Source: Sphingobacterium hungaricum
GTDB taxonomy: Bacteria > Bacteroidota > Bacteroidia > Sphingobacteriales > Sphingobacteriaceae
Length of the DNA stretch: 64,000 nt
Assembly: GCF_015210005.1 (NCBI RefSeq)
Contig: NZ_MU158698.1
Coordinates: forward strand, 310,001-374,000
Direction: 5' to 3'
The position numbers and the translations under genes were made by a program. Of this stretch, positions 27,525 through 36,757 are shown one piece after another; within the stretch, counting starts at the first letter, position 1; every line of letters starts with the position of its first letter. The notes beneath the pieces were generated by a model. It ran no database searches. It had not been told where the DNA came from and saw only the letters and a program-made list of their open reading frames with translations.

Positions 27525-28652
27525 TTATTGGTTAGCCATACTCAATTTTCGTATACGTTGCGTATTTTTTCTTTCAATCGCATTGAATACGTAATGAAAA
27601 ACAATCCATAATACAATATCCAATAATACAACAATATTATTACTAATCAATTGAACCATAATCATATTGAATACACAAAAGAAAAACGCTAATAACAATA
27701 TAGATATCATTGCATTTCGATGAGACATTCCTGTTCTAAGAAACTTATGATGCAAATGATTACGATCGGGTTTAAATATTGGTTTTCCTAAACGATACCT
27801 AACTGACATTACACGCGCAACATCTAAAATAGGAACAATTAATGTCGAAAATGCAACAACGATAGCACCTTCTGAAAACGGTTTAATATAATGATTATTC
27901 ATCGCAAAGCTAATGGCTAAGAATGCCATCGAGTAGCCTAGAGTCATACTTCCAGTGTCTCCCATGAAAATTTGACGCTTTCTTTTATAAGTGCCAAAAA
28001 CATTAAAATAGAAAAATGGAAATAAAACGCCAGCTGTAATAAATGCAAATAAAGCATGTACCCAGGCTCCATAGTATATAAACAAAGAGCCTAAAAATAG
28101 ACAACCTACACCGACCAAACCCGCACAAAGACCATCTAATCCATCCATTAGATTAATGGCATTAATAATCAAAACTATAACAAAGATGGTGAGTGGCATA
28201 CCTACCCACGGAGAAAGTGACGTTATAAATAATAGCCCGTACAAATCGTTAATCCAAAGTCCAGAGAGCGGAAAAAAACTTGCGACCAAAACTTGAGTTA
28301 GAAATTTCCATTTGTAATCTACTCCTACCAAATCATCGCCTATACCTACAATAAATAATATCATTAACCCACAAAGAAGCATCATCAATGTCGGCAAAAA
28401 AGCCCAAGAATCAACGTCAAGCTGAACGATATTTAATTTAAATATAACAACCAAAGAAGTCACAAAAATACAGAATTGAATGGGAGCGAAAGCTACACCA
28501 CCTAACCTAGGAATAACTCGTTGATGTATCTTTCTTGAGTTTACCGGATCAAACAACCGCTTTTTGTAACTAACCAGTAGAATAAATGGTATCATTATCC
28601 TACCGAGTAAAATCGCAAATAAAAAAGGAATGAGAATAACCAAGAACTCCAT
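27525..28652 (-). CDS. Undecaprenyl-phosphate sugar-1-phosphate transferase (WecA/MraY family)
   Basis: This is an integral membrane enzyme of 375 residues with about 11 helices. Catalytic motifs of the family are NAINLMDGLDGLCAGL, MGDTGSMTLGYSMAFLA and DRNHLHHKFLRTG (the His-rich motif). It transfers an N-acetylhexosamine-1-phosphate to undecaprenyl phosphate and so begins each repeat unit. It is the first gene of the leftward EPS run. A possible promoter lies about 110 nt upstream. Confidence 0.92.
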   Translation of the reverse strand: MEFLVILIPFLFAILLGRIMIPFILLVSYKKRLFDPVNSRKIHQRVIPRLGGVAFAPIQFCIFVTSLVVIFKLNIVQLDVDSWAFLPTLMMLLCGLMILFIVGIGDDLVGVDYKWKFLTQVLVASFFPLSGLWINDLYGLLFITSLSPWVGMPLTIFVIVLIINAINLMDGLDGLCAGLVGVGCLFLGSLFIYYGAWVHALFAFITAGVLFPFFYFNVFGTYKRKRQIFMGDTGSMTLGYSMAFLAISFAMNNHYIKPFSEGAIVVAFSTLIVPILDVARVMSVRYRLGKPIFKPDRNHLHHKFLRTGMSHRNAMISILLLAFFFCVFNMIMVQLISNNIVVLLDIVLWIVFHYVFNAIERKNTQRIRKLSMANQ

Positions 28653-28768
28653 AGTGTAAATTGATATTGCTGTAAAAATATTTTATTGTTGATAACGGTT
28701 TTAATAAATCGATGTAGACAACAAAAATATTAAGTTCAGATAATTAGTGTAATAATTTAAAATTTCTG

Positions 28769-28776
28769 CAAAGATA
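28769..28776 (-). promoter_or_regulatory. Possible -7 promoter box of the EPS locus
   Basis: The minus-strand sequence TATCTTTG matches TAnnTTTG and is identical to the box in front of tRNA-Leu. The -33 element is poor. Transcription would start near 28762, leaving a leader of about 110 nt before ATG 28652. Confidence 0.4.
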
Positions 28777-28848
28777 CATTATAATCATTGAGTTAAATCA
28801 GTATCAAAACTAATCTTTAAAGAATTGTAGAAGTTAAACCACACTATC

Positions 28849-28876
28849 GCTTAATTAAACACTTGGTTAATTAAGC
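28849..28876. promoter_or_regulatory. 10-bp perfect inverted repeat upstream of the EPS promoter
   Basis: The arms GCTTAATTAA and TTAATTAAGC enclose an 8-nt spacer. It lies about 75 bp upstream of the proposed -7 box. No T-run follows on either strand, so an operator is more likely than a terminator. Confidence 0.4.
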
Positions 28877-28976
28877 TAAATAAATTAACCTCTAACAGAT
28901 ATTGCTTCAACCTTTCGAAGAAAAAATAATTCTCAATATTCAAATTTAGCTATTTTTTCAAAATTTTGTCTAAATA

Positions 28977-29918
28977 TTATATTAAGTTGCTGTTAAGATA
29001 ATCAATTATCTCATCCAAATAAACATCCTTTAGAACAATGTTTTTATCTTGATCTAAAATATAAATCGTTGGTGAGGCTTTTAAATCGTACAAATCCTTA
29101 TTCAAGATTGATGCGTTATCATTGAACGCATTAACCCAGTTCGAAGGAATAGACGATTGATAATCTTTCCAAATGCTTTGGTCTCCCAGAGCATATACTG
29201 CAAGGATCTTTAATTTATTTTGTTTGATCAAATCATTCAAAAGTCCCAAATTATTCATTTCCGCAATTGAACGTTCACAGCTCGAACAGCCTGGTTCGTA
29301 GAAAAATAGCAAAGTAGGAACTGAGGATGAGTTCCACAAGGTTTCCTTTTTCCCAGAAGGCAGTGTGTATGAAAAATTTGTGGCTTTTGAGCCTGGTCTA
29401 TTTTTGCGAACCATTTCTAAAATCACTCCTTGTTTGATTTTTTCAGTTTCGTCTAATAGAGAAGATTGCGTATAAAACTGTAAAACAGGCTCATAAAACA
29501 ATTCATTCCGCATCGGTGAGTTTGGATCAAACAAATACCTCTCCAACTGGGTTTTAAAATAAAAAAATGAGGTTTCATTCGCTTCTGACTTTGTCAATAA
29601 ATTTGTAATGCTTGTTGACGCAACATCAAAAGGAACTTGATTTAACAAGTTAATAAAATTGACAAGTTCTTGTTCGGTAATATCTGGATTATTCAGTGTC
29701 AGCGTATCCTGGAAATCAAAATTATCCCAATAATGTGTTAGCAAATATGCTTTCTTATCCTCCTCATTTGTCAGATTTTCAGGAATTGTGGGTAAAGTAA
29801 AGGCCTTTGCGGTATTCGCTTCTTGATTTGTAGAGGCAGATTGTTTTTTATCATTTTGACAGGAAAACAATACACAAAAAATAAACAGGTTTAGTAGAAC
29901 TAATCGAATTTTCATCAT
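28977..29918 (-). CDS. Thioredoxin-like (TlpA/DUF5106-type) lipoprotein
   Basis: The protein has 313 residues from ATG 29918 (MMKIRLVLL). A longer frame exists but overlaps the HAD-like gene and lacks a signal peptide, so it was rejected. A lipoprotein signal ends at Cys20 (VLFSCQ). The N-terminal half is a helical DUF5106-like domain with PENLTNEEDKKAYLLTHYWDNFDFQD. The C-terminal half is an AhpC/TSA-thioredoxin fold with the redox motif FYEPGCSSCERS (CxxC). It probably reduces disulphides in the periplasm. It starts 4 bp after the HAD-like gene. Confidence 0.85.
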   Translation of the reverse strand: MMKIRLVLLNLFIFCVLFSCQNDKKQSASTNQEANTAKAFTLPTIPENLTNEEDKKAYLLTHYWDNFDFQDTLTLNNPDITEQELVNFINLLNQVPFDVASTSITNLLTKSEANETSFFYFKTQLERYLFDPNSPMRNELFYEPVLQFYTQSSLLDETEKIKQGVILEMVRKNRPGSKATNFSYTLPSGKKETLWNSSSVPTLLFFYEPGCSSCERSIAEMNNLGLLNDLIKQNKLKILAVYALGDQSIWKDYQSSIPSNWVNAFNDNASILNKDLYDLKASPTIYILDQDKNIVLKDVYLDEIIDYLNSNLI

Positions 29919-29922
29919 AGGT

Positions 29923-30345
29923 TTAGAAAAATTTACGCCAACCTTTTTTAGTTTCTTGTTGGACTTCAAGATCATTAAGTTTAAAGTCTCTAAACAGATC
30001 CACACCCTTGCGCCTAGCTCGCACAGCTTGATAGACCACGCCCCAATCTGGCAATCCACCGACATTTCGATCATCGATAAATAAATCAGCAGTCAATTTT
30101 CGAGCAGCTTTTTCTCTAGATTCTTCAGGAAAATTAGCATTGTGGGCAAAAAAAACAATCCCAAATTTAGCACAGTATTTTATAGCTTCCTCTAGCAATT
30201 CTCCTTCCCTAACCGTCCACAAAATCAATCGGTGTCCATCTTCTTGCAGTTTTTTTAATGTATCTAGAGCGAAAGGTATTGGTTTTCCAATTTGAGGATA
30301 TTTATGTTCAACAATGGTTCCATCAAAATCAACTGCTATAATCAT
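29923..30345 (-). CDS. HAD-like hydrolase (BT0820 type)
   Basis: The protein has 140 residues. The first HAD motif is VDFDGTIVEHK (Asp6, Asp8). LILWTVREGELLEEAI and DLFIDDRNVGGLP follow; the last supplies acidic metal ligands. The compact size, without a cap domain, matches the BT0820-like family, structurally known but without an assigned substrate. It likely shares a transcript with the thioredoxin-like lipoprotein that follows at 4 bp. Confidence 0.85.
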   Translation of the reverse strand: MIIAVDFDGTIVEHKYPQIGKPIPFALDTLKKLQEDGHRLILWTVREGELLEEAIKYCAKFGIVFFAHNANFPEESREKAARKLTADLFIDDRNVGGLPDWGVVYQAVRARRKGVDLFRDFKLNDLEVQQETKKGWRKFF

Positions 30346-30595
30346 CCTTGTTTAATCTATAAAGGTTTCTGTGTTCTACAAATGTAAATAACTTACAGCG
30401 ACATAGCAAATTGGAATACACCCAATTTTGAGCTACACCATTCTAAAAAAATGAATCGTGGAATGACCAAAATCATGGATAAAACTAGTAACAAGAAGAT
30501 TAGTTTGTTCTGAATGTCAAATTCGATTTTTTAAAAGCTTTCGGCTTGCGATATGTTATAAATATGATGAATTTTGAACTCAAATAAATTTCAGC

Positions 30596-31318
30596 ATGCA
30601 ATCATTAAAAGGAAAAACAGCAATAATTACGGGTGCCGGCAAAGGATTGGGCAAGGCCATGGCTTTGGCTTTAGCTGCCGAAGGAGTTCAATTAGGTTTG
30701 GTAGCAAGAACAAAGTCGGATTTAGAAAATCTATCTTCCGAAATAATCTCTTTGTATCCAGAACTTAAGATTTCTTATGCAACAGCTGATGTAAGCGATT
30801 ATCAGCAAGTACAAACAGCCATAAAAACGCTATCAGAAGACTTGCAAAGCATTGATATTTTAATCAATAATGCAGGAATTCTTAAAATGGGTGGAATCTT
30901 GGATCTATCCATCGAAGAATGGGAAAGCGTGTTTAAAATAAATGTTTTTGGAACGTATTACGTTACTCGCGAAGTGTTGCCACATTTATTAAATCAAGGA
31001 AAAGGCGATATCATTAACATCGCATCAACGTCTGGATTGAAAGGCGCGAACAAAATGGGCGCTTACGGTGCTTCTAAAGCAGCGGTCATCAATTTTACGG
31101 AAAGCTTGATGCAAGAAGTACGTAAATCAAATATCCGTGTGACGACCGTCAATCCAAGTACCATTGCTACAGAAATGACCTTGAACGCTAATTTCACAGA
31201 CGGGAATGCCGAGAAAGTATTACAGCCAGAAGATTTAGCTTACCTAATTGTTGCTAATCTTAAGTTGCCGCAGCGCGCATTCGTCAAAGAGATTGGGCTT
31301 TGGTCGACTAACCCATAG
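30596..31318 (+). CDS. Short-chain dehydrogenase (3-ketoacyl-ACP reductase-like)
   Basis: The 240-residue classical SDR has TGAGKGLGKAMALALAAEG as cofactor motif, NNAGI and the catalytic set Ser (IASTSGLKG), Tyr and Lys (YGASKAA). It resembles FabG-type reductases and the Bacteroidota YgfF/YvaG-like group. The substrate cannot be told. It is monocistronic, closed by a strong terminator. Confidence 0.88.
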   Translation: MQSLKGKTAIITGAGKGLGKAMALALAAEGVQLGLVARTKSDLENLSSEIISLYPELKISYATADVSDYQQVQTAIKTLSEDLQSIDILINNAGILKMGGILDLSIEEWESVFKINVFGTYYVTREVLPHLLNQGKGDIINIASTSGLKGANKMGAYGASKAAVINFTESLMQEVRKSNIRVTTVNPSTIATEMTLNANFTDGNAEKVLQPEDLAYLIVANLKLPQRAFVKEIGLWSTNP

Positions 31319-31341
31319 TCCTTTGATCTATTAAAAAACTC

Positions 31342-31380
31342 AAAATGCGGAAATAATGTCAACGATTATTTCCGCATTTT
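31342..31380 (+). terminator. Terminator after the SDR gene
   Basis: Stem AAAATGCGGAAATAAT / ATTATTTCCGCATTTT with a 7-nt loop, followed by more T to 31383. Confidence 0.88.
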
Positions 31381-31473
31381 TTTAGTTGACTTTCTTTACT
31401 AAGTCTGTCGCAAAATAGTTCGAAAGACACAAATAGATCACTATCAAATTTTGCTTTGATAAAAAATATATGA

Positions 31474-31656
31474 ATGCTTTCAACCTATGCTACACAAATT
31501 CAAATGTGTGCAGCCCGGTTGGATCCGACAGGTATCAATAAATTTACATTTGGAGCAGATGGTTCTAAAACCTTAGAAGTTAACTATTTTATGGTTCAAA
31601 GTGGTGCCGACAGAGCATCATTTACAGAAAAATGGACTTTTGTAAAAGCCCGTTAA
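31474..31656 (+). pseudogene. 60-codon ORF, probably the 3' remnant of a gene
   Basis: The ORF encodes 60 residues ending GADRASFTEKWTFVKAR, which reads like the C-terminal end of a small beta-barrel (lipocalin/DUF4488-like) protein. Directly before the ATG is an in-frame TGA (TGAATG). There is no signal peptide or normal start region. A good terminator follows at 31682-31708, so a transcript once ended here. I judge it a truncated gene, but a genuine small protein is possible. Confidence 0.35.
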
Positions 31657-31681
31657 AATAGGTTTTAATTGCGAATACATT

Positions 31682-31708
31682 TGGGAGTCTCCGTTTTAGA
31701 GGCTCCCA
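31682..31708 (+). terminator. Terminator after the 60-codon ORF
   Basis: Stem TGGGAGTCTC / GAGGCTCCCA (one G-T pair) with a 7-nt loop and eight T at the 3' side. Confidence 0.8.
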
Positions 31709-31896
31709 TTTTTTTGTTTCACACAGTTAGCTTCATGATATATTGTATTGATTAAACGTTTTAGTAATGCTTAATATTCAGTGTCAAGCTATAAACCTTT
31801 ATCCTTTTTTATATATATTTAAGTTTTAGAACCCATTTTATAAACAAATTTTGATCTCTTTGACCAGTCAATAGAGTCAACCTTAAGAACCATTGT

Positions 31897-33114
31897 ATGA
31901 AAAGAAGAAACTTTTTACAAGCATTAAATGTTGGTATTGCATCTGCTGCACTTTTAGACACGAAATTATATGGAATGCCCCTGGACAGGCTCTATGTACC
32001 TACTTTGGACGATAAAGAATTGGGCTACCATACCATTCAATCCATTAAATTTTCAAATGTACGACTTCAATATCCTCGCTTAGTGGGTAAAAATGCCCGT
32101 CTTGATTTACATGGCTATGGCCCTCGGGTAGAAATCTGCGTCATCCAAACTGATAAGGGAGCAAAAGGTTGGGCATCATTGAGGGGATCACGAAGAGAAG
32201 CTGAAGAAGTAGCGAAAGATTTAATAGGAAAAAAAGTGTCTGACGTATTTCAGGTATCCGTCGGAACCATCAATAACAGGCATATTCCGTATGATATGGC
32301 CTTACATGATCTTGCAGGCGTTATCCTAAATAAACCAGTTTACGCGCTGTTGGGAAAAGAAACACCTGAAATTGTCGATTGTTACAGTGGCATGATTTAT
32401 TTTGATGATTTAGAGCCTGCTCAGAATCCGAGCGGCATTGATAAAATTCTAGAAGAATGCCGATTTGATTATGAGATGGGCTATAGGCAATTTAAACTTA
32501 AAATCGGAAGAGGAAATCGCTGGATGTCTTTTAAAGAAGGCATGCAACGAGACATTGACGTTACAAAAAAGGTTGCGCAAGCATTTCCTGATTGTGATGT
32601 GTTAGTCGATGGAAACAATGGATTCTCTGTAGAAGAGTTCATTGTCTACATGAAAGGGATTTCGGGAGTTAACTTATTCTGGATCGAAGAACCCTTCCAC
32701 GAAACAATTGTCGATTACGAAAAACTTGGTGGCTGGTTAAAAAGTGAAGGAATTAAGACGTTATTGGCAGATGGAGAAGCAGACCCAGATCAAGATTTTC
32801 TAAAAAAATTAATTGAACGAAAATTGATTGATATTCATTTAACGGATATAGAAGGTTTAGGATTTACCAATTGGAGGAAACTAATGCCTGAATTAAAAAT
32901 GCTAGGCGCACAAGCATCGCCACATGCATGGGGTTCGTTGCTTAAAACACATTACACTGCGCATCTGACTGGAGGTCTAGGAAATACCATTACGATCGAA
33001 GGTGTATCCAGCACGTCGGATGATGTTGATTTATCAGGCTATAAATTGGAGAAAGGCAAACTAGTTCCGCCGGCTACTCCCGGATTCGGAATGCCTTTGT
33101 TAATTTCGGTATAA
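31897..33114 (+). CDS. Exported enolase-superfamily enzyme (mandelate racemase/dehydratase-like)
   Basis: The protein has 405 residues. The N-terminus MKRRNFLQALNVGIASAALL is Tat-like, with one Arg pair RR before a hydrophobic run. The barrel domain has K200-L-K202 (FKLKIG), metal ligands near Asp238 (VDGNN), Glu264 (WIEEPF) and Glu294 (LADGE), and a base His343 (SPHAWG). This fits mandelate-racemase-type enzymes that abstract a proton next to a carboxylate, such as acid-sugar dehydratases. The substrate is unknown. It is monocistronic and ends at a 19-bp hairpin. Confidence 0.85.
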   Translation: MKRRNFLQALNVGIASAALLDTKLYGMPLDRLYVPTLDDKELGYHTIQSIKFSNVRLQYPRLVGKNARLDLHGYGPRVEICVIQTDKGAKGWASLRGSRREAEEVAKDLIGKKVSDVFQVSVGTINNRHIPYDMALHDLAGVILNKPVYALLGKETPEIVDCYSGMIYFDDLEPAQNPSGIDKILEECRFDYEMGYRQFKLKIGRGNRWMSFKEGMQRDIDVTKKVAQAFPDCDVLVDGNNGFSVEEFIVYMKGISGVNLFWIEEPFHETIVDYEKLGGWLKSEGIKTLLADGEADPDQDFLKKLIERKLIDIHLTDIEGLGFTNWRKLMPELKMLGAQASPHAWGSLLKTHYTAHLTGGLGNTITIEGVSSTSDDVDLSGYKLEKGKLVPPATPGFGMPLLISV

Positions 33115-33133
33115 CGGACTAATAATCTTCATT

Positions 33134-33178
33134 AAACAAATAAGGCAACAAACGATCTATTTGTTGCCTTATTTGTTT
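33134..33178. terminator. Bidirectional 19-bp hairpin terminator
   Basis: Perfect arms AAACAAATAAGGCAACAAA and their complement at 33160-33178 flank a 7-nt loop. It lies between the converging enolase-superfamily gene and the gene at 33217. Confidence 0.8.
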
Positions 33179-33216
33179 AGTTGCTTTTCCTAATGGTTGC
33201 TTTTCGGAAGAGCTAT

Positions 33217-33681
33217 TTAATTCGAATACGTTTTATGCAGATTGACTTGTACTCGCACAAGTTTTACTTCTTGAAAATACTCATCGCTGACCCTTACCGT
33301 CATTTTCGCTTCATTATCTCCCTTAAATAAAAACTCAGCCTCAGGAGAACCTTCAAAATACCAATTCGAAGCTAATTTAAATTTTAAAAATCCATTGGTA
33401 AATCGGTATTTATCATACCAGCGTACATAATTAGGAGAAACGCCATCATCTCTCAGTTTCGCGAAATGCAAACTCCCATCTTCTACAAATTGATAAATAT
33501 CTGTCGTATATTTTTTCTCAGCTGCTTTTCCGTTTTTTGAGATATCTACATAAGATACGGATTGCCATGCCCCTACTATATTTCCGTCCTTAAAGTATCC
33601 GCTCTCCTTATCTTCGACCCATTCTTTATTAAATCCAGGCTCCGAAAACAAAGAGATAAATAGATTAATTAATTTTTTCAT
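33217..33681 (-). CDS. Small lipocalin-like protein of unknown function
   Basis: The protein has 154 residues from ATG 33681 (MKKLINLFISLF); a TTG at 33690 would add three. NIVGAWQSVSYVD followed by KKYTTDIYQFVEDGSLHFAK and WYFEGSPEAEFLF is reminiscent of the lipocalin-like/DUF4488 beta-barrels found in Bacteroidota, where G-x-W opens the first strand. The short N-terminal hydrophobic stretch may be a weak signal or membrane anchor. I cannot assign a ligand. Confidence 0.6.
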   Translation of the reverse strand: MKKLINLFISLFSEPGFNKEWVEDKESGYFKDGNIVGAWQSVSYVDISKNGKAAEKKYTTDIYQFVEDGSLHFAKLRDDGVSPNYVRWYDKYRFTNGFLKFKLASNWYFEGSPEAEFLFKGDNEAKMTVRVSDEYFQEVKLVRVQVNLHKTYSN

Positions 33682-34172
33682 CCAGTTCAATTATTTAGCG
33701 TATTTCGTTAAATTATATATTGGTAACTTATTTTATAAATGATCAGGTTTTACTTTTTTTCTAAGGAATCATTTCAAAAAAATTAAAGTAACTCAGGGTT
33801 GGTATAAAATAACAATAGTTCACAATTTTATAATATATAGCAAAATGCAGACCAAGATTTATTTCAACTCTGGGTAAAACCAATTTTGTAATAAAACGTC
33901 GACAATGTAATGAAGAAATTCAGGTTGAAAAAAAATTGCGATCATGATTTATGGAACAAACTAACAGCTATTTAAGTTATACTTAATAAAACTAAACCAA
34001 CAGTATATCAACAGAATATATTTGTAGCTTATCAAAAAAATCAGTCTAAAAACGTTGTAGATTTAAACTTCCATTTGTAATTTTATACTAAACAGATAAA
34101 TGGCGATCTTCTCGCCTACATCTACCAAAAGTTCGAGTTTATTTTTTGTGTATATAAAGAATACAATTTGCT
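33682..34172. other. AT-rich intergenic region, nothing recognised
   Basis: About 490 bp without an open frame of credible composition, hairpin terminator or promoter match. It separates two leftward/rightward genes and presumably carries their promoters. Confidence 0.5.
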
Positions 34173-34463
34173 ATGAAAAACGATAGAATACAGATTACTT
34201 ATAGACTCGTTATGGAATGGTTTGAAGTCGGCATATCTTCCGCCTATGTCTTGTTGCATGAGTTCAAGAATAAAGCTAGAGTACGGCAAGATAAAAAACT
34301 TTATATCCAAGATCTTGCTCGTGCATTAGGAATTTCTACTCTGGAACTAATGAAAATCATTAAATATAAAAACCGATTAACAAGATTAAACAGCTTAATG
34401 GTCAAGCAGAAAATCGTCAATCCAAAGAAAATCAGAAGAAAGTTTATCTACACTGAGATTTAA
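34173..34463 (+). CDS. Small basic protein, possible helix-turn-helix
   Basis: The protein has 96 residues, Lys/Arg-rich, with no signal peptide. The segment LYIQDLARALGISTLELMKIIKYKN has helix-turn-helix spacing (ARALGIS as the turn), so a DNA-binding role is possible. I do not recognise the family. A hairpin with T-run 60 bp downstream supports transcription in this direction. Confidence 0.5.
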   Translation: MKNDRIQITYRLVMEWFEVGISSAYVLLHEFKNKARVRQDKKLYIQDLARALGISTLELMKIIKYKNRLTRLNSLMVKQKIVNPKKIRRKFIYTEI

Positions 34464-34525
34464 TACATGTATGAACGCAAGGTATTCGTCCATAGTATAA
34501 CACTCAAGATGGGTGAATTAAACGT

Positions 34526-34561
34526 AAAAAGGATAGTAATCCAGAGATTATTATCCTTTTT
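34526..34561. terminator. Hairpin terminator between 34463 and 34613
   Basis: Stem AAAAAGGATAGTAAT / ATTATTATCCTTTTT with one mismatch-type G-T pair and a 6-nt loop. A and T tails on both sides suit the convergent genes on each side. Confidence 0.75.
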
Positions 34562-34612
34562 ACAATTTTATATTCTTATTACCTAATTGATAATCAATAC
34601 CAGATAGAGGGA

Positions 34613-35278
34613 TTAATTAAATGTGTATTTAAGTCCGATAGTTGAATTGAACATCCCTTCGAATTTTCTGCCACCGTATTCTCCATCCATTCCATCGCCT
34701 ACAAGATTACCACGGACATCGATAACAATATTAAAGTTATCATTGATTCTAAAATCATTCGAAGCTCCCAAATTAAAGCTCAAACGAGTTGCCTTTGGTT
34801 CGTCTACAACAGACATTACTCCGATTCCAGCGTATGGGATAAATGAATAAAAACGATCCGCTTGATAACTGTAAAAGTAATTCATGATGTTAAACATTAC
34901 GTCGGCATGAACTTTATAATAGTTAAATTCTTGCTTGTACAACTGATCCTGCGCATCATACAACTCTCCAGTACTGTGCACATCATGCCCCGCAAGCGCT
35001 TGCGTCAATCCTTTAACTTTATAACCATCAGCACTAATACGAGCACCAATATCAGGAGTAAACCAGTTTCCTACATATAACTGATACCCAGTCGATATAC
35101 GATCTTGCAAATCAGCCTGTCGGTCATGATCACCGAAATAAACTTGAGGTCCAACTCCAGCTCCAATAAACCAATTGCTAAAGGGACCGTCGTTAAATTT
35201 AAATCTGTAAGCCGATTGAGCATTTGCTTGACCAACAATAATAGATAAGGCTATGAAAATTTTTAGTAGGCTTCTCAT
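34613..35278 (-). CDS. Outer-membrane beta-barrel protein (paralogue A)
   Basis: The 221-residue protein has a signal peptide ending near GQANAQ. SNWFIGAGVGPQVYFGDHDRQAD and YVGNWFTPDIGARISADGYK show the alternating pattern of a small outer-membrane beta-barrel (OmpA/OmpW-like, about eight strands). The last residue region GLKYTFN ends in an aromatic-x motif typical for barrel insertion. It shares its layout and many residues with the gene at 35771, so the pair is a tandem duplication. Function is unknown, perhaps envelope or adhesion related. Confidence 0.82.
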   Translation of the reverse strand: MRSLLKIFIALSIIVGQANAQSAYRFKFNDGPFSNWFIGAGVGPQVYFGDHDRQADLQDRISTGYQLYVGNWFTPDIGARISADGYKVKGLTQALAGHDVHSTGELYDAQDQLYKQEFNYYKVHADVMFNIMNYFYSYQADRFYSFIPYAGIGVMSVVDEPKATRLSFNLGASNDFRINDNFNIVIDVRGNLVGDGMDGEYGGRKFEGMFNSTIGLKYTFN

Positions 35279-35770
35279 TTTATAAAATAAAATTTCAAAT
35301 TAATAATTACACTTAGTTGTTAATAATGATTTAATAATCACCTTGTTGTAATCAAAATCACTCAGCAAAAATACGATAATATTTTAAGTATCCTGTAATT
35401 ATTTTAACCTATTAATTTTATTTGTAGTTCATCTATTACAAATATAACTCGATAAAATCGGCTTCTATCTAGCATTAGCGCAATTTATGCTAAATTCAAA
35501 ACTTAAATCAATCTATTGCCCAACTTATTTTGTTAAAGCATTATTTCCAATTTAGCTGATAGAAATCAGAAAATGAAGGTATTGAAAACGCATTTCACAA
35601 AACTCAATTAACATATGCCAAAAATTTAATTGTGCTTGCTAGTAACCAAGTATATTGGATATTTCGTGATTATTTAAGGTAAAGCTTAAAATAAAAGGTT
35701 TGTAAATATCGATAGCATCTATTTACTATTCGATATTAATGATCAAAAATTACGGGTTATTCGTTAAAAA
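35279..35770. other. Spacer between the two beta-barrel paralogues
   Basis: This 492-bp AT-rich stretch has no gene. A minus-strand TATTTTTG (35366-35373) fits the -7 consensus about 90 bp before the start at 35278, but it has no good -33 partner. Nothing else was recognised. Confidence 0.4.
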
Positions 35771-36424
35771 TTAAAAAGCGTATTTTAGCCCAGCAGCCGT
35801 GACTAACAATCCTTCCGATTTACGGCCGCCCAACTCGCCATCAAAACCATCTCCTACAATATTGCCACGTATATCGATGGTAAAGTCTAACTTCCTGGTA
35901 AGTTTAAACGAATTGAAGAATCCAAGGTTAAAGCTTATTTTATTGGATGTTGGTTCCTGCACAGCAGACATCAAACCAACTCCGACATAAGGGATAAAGG
36001 AATAAATCCGATCCACATCATAGCTGTAAAAGTAGTTCATAATATTAAACATTACGTCAGCATGCGCGTAGAAGTAGTTAATTTTTTGCCTACTTAACTC
36101 GTTAGCCGCATCATAGGCCTCACCTGTAGAGTGGGCCCCATTTTGTGTCAATCCATTGATTTTATAGCCGTTAAAGCCTATACGAGCTCCAATATCTGGT
36201 GTAAACCAATTTCCTACATAGAACTCATAACCCGCTGTAATCCGCTTTCCGAAATCTAATTTTTTATCGTGGTCACCGAAAAACACCTGTGGTCCAGCTC
36301 CAGCGCCAATAAACCAATTACTGAATGATCCATCGCCACTAAAGCGATTGCCATAAGCAGACTGTGCGACCGCATAATGAGCTGCCATTACCAAGATGAG
36401 AAGTGTTAATAATAAATTTTTCAT
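35771..36424 (-). CDS. Outer-membrane beta-barrel protein (paralogue B)
   Basis: The 217-residue protein has a signal peptide ending near HYAVAQS. GSFSNWFIGAGAGPQVFFGDHDKK, EFYVGNWFTPDIGARIGFNGYKI and a C-terminus AAGLKYAF repeat the pattern of the gene at 34613. The two differ mostly in loops, as expected for surface barrels after duplication. Each gene has its own long 5' region, so they may be controlled separately. Confidence 0.82.
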   Translation of the reverse strand: MKNLLLTLLILVMAAHYAVAQSAYGNRFSGDGSFSNWFIGAGAGPQVFFGDHDKKLDFGKRITAGYEFYVGNWFTPDIGARIGFNGYKINGLTQNGAHSTGEAYDAANELSRQKINYFYAHADVMFNIMNYFYSYDVDRIYSFIPYVGVGLMSAVQEPTSNKISFNLGFFNSFKLTRKLDFTIDIRGNIVGDGFDGELGGRKSEGLLVTAAGLKYAF

Positions 36425-36757
36425 AGTTAATTAATTAGCTTGTAAATAGATGGTTAAGGTTTTATGTTGATAATATGCAAGGTACATAAAAATTCAACAA
36501 CAAACTACTCCAATTGATTAAAAACTAGAATTTTACATAAAATAGAGCGACTTTTTGTTGAGCAATCTTAAATATTCTACAAAAAAGACAAATTTGAAGA
36601 TCGTTTTATTCTATAGATTTTTTTTGAAAAAAGAACAAAGAAAAACCTCATTTATTATATAAAAGAGGCTTGATAAAAATGGACGAAAAAAATAAACCAA
36701 TTCAATGATTATTGAGCTTGAATAGCATCGTTTTAAAATTATACCATTTTGAGCGCA
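36425..36757. other. AT-rich spacer, nothing recognised
   Basis: About 330 bp between the barrel gene and the leftward two-gene operon. No open frame, no clear hairpin terminator and no promoter match found. Confidence 0.4.

Larger units (their letters stand above)
28653..28976. other. Leader region of the EPS locus
   Basis: This 324-bp AT-rich gap holds no convincing gene. It contains a possible -7 promoter box and a perfect 10-bp inverted repeat, listed separately. No NusG-like (UpxY) antiterminator gene, the usual first gene of Bacteroides capsule operons, is present. Confidence 0.6.

Noticed and set aside
29919-30074. Longer N-terminus for the thioredoxin-like lipoprotein
   Set aside because: It overlaps the HAD-like gene and would hide the lipoprotein signal; ATG 29918 fits better.
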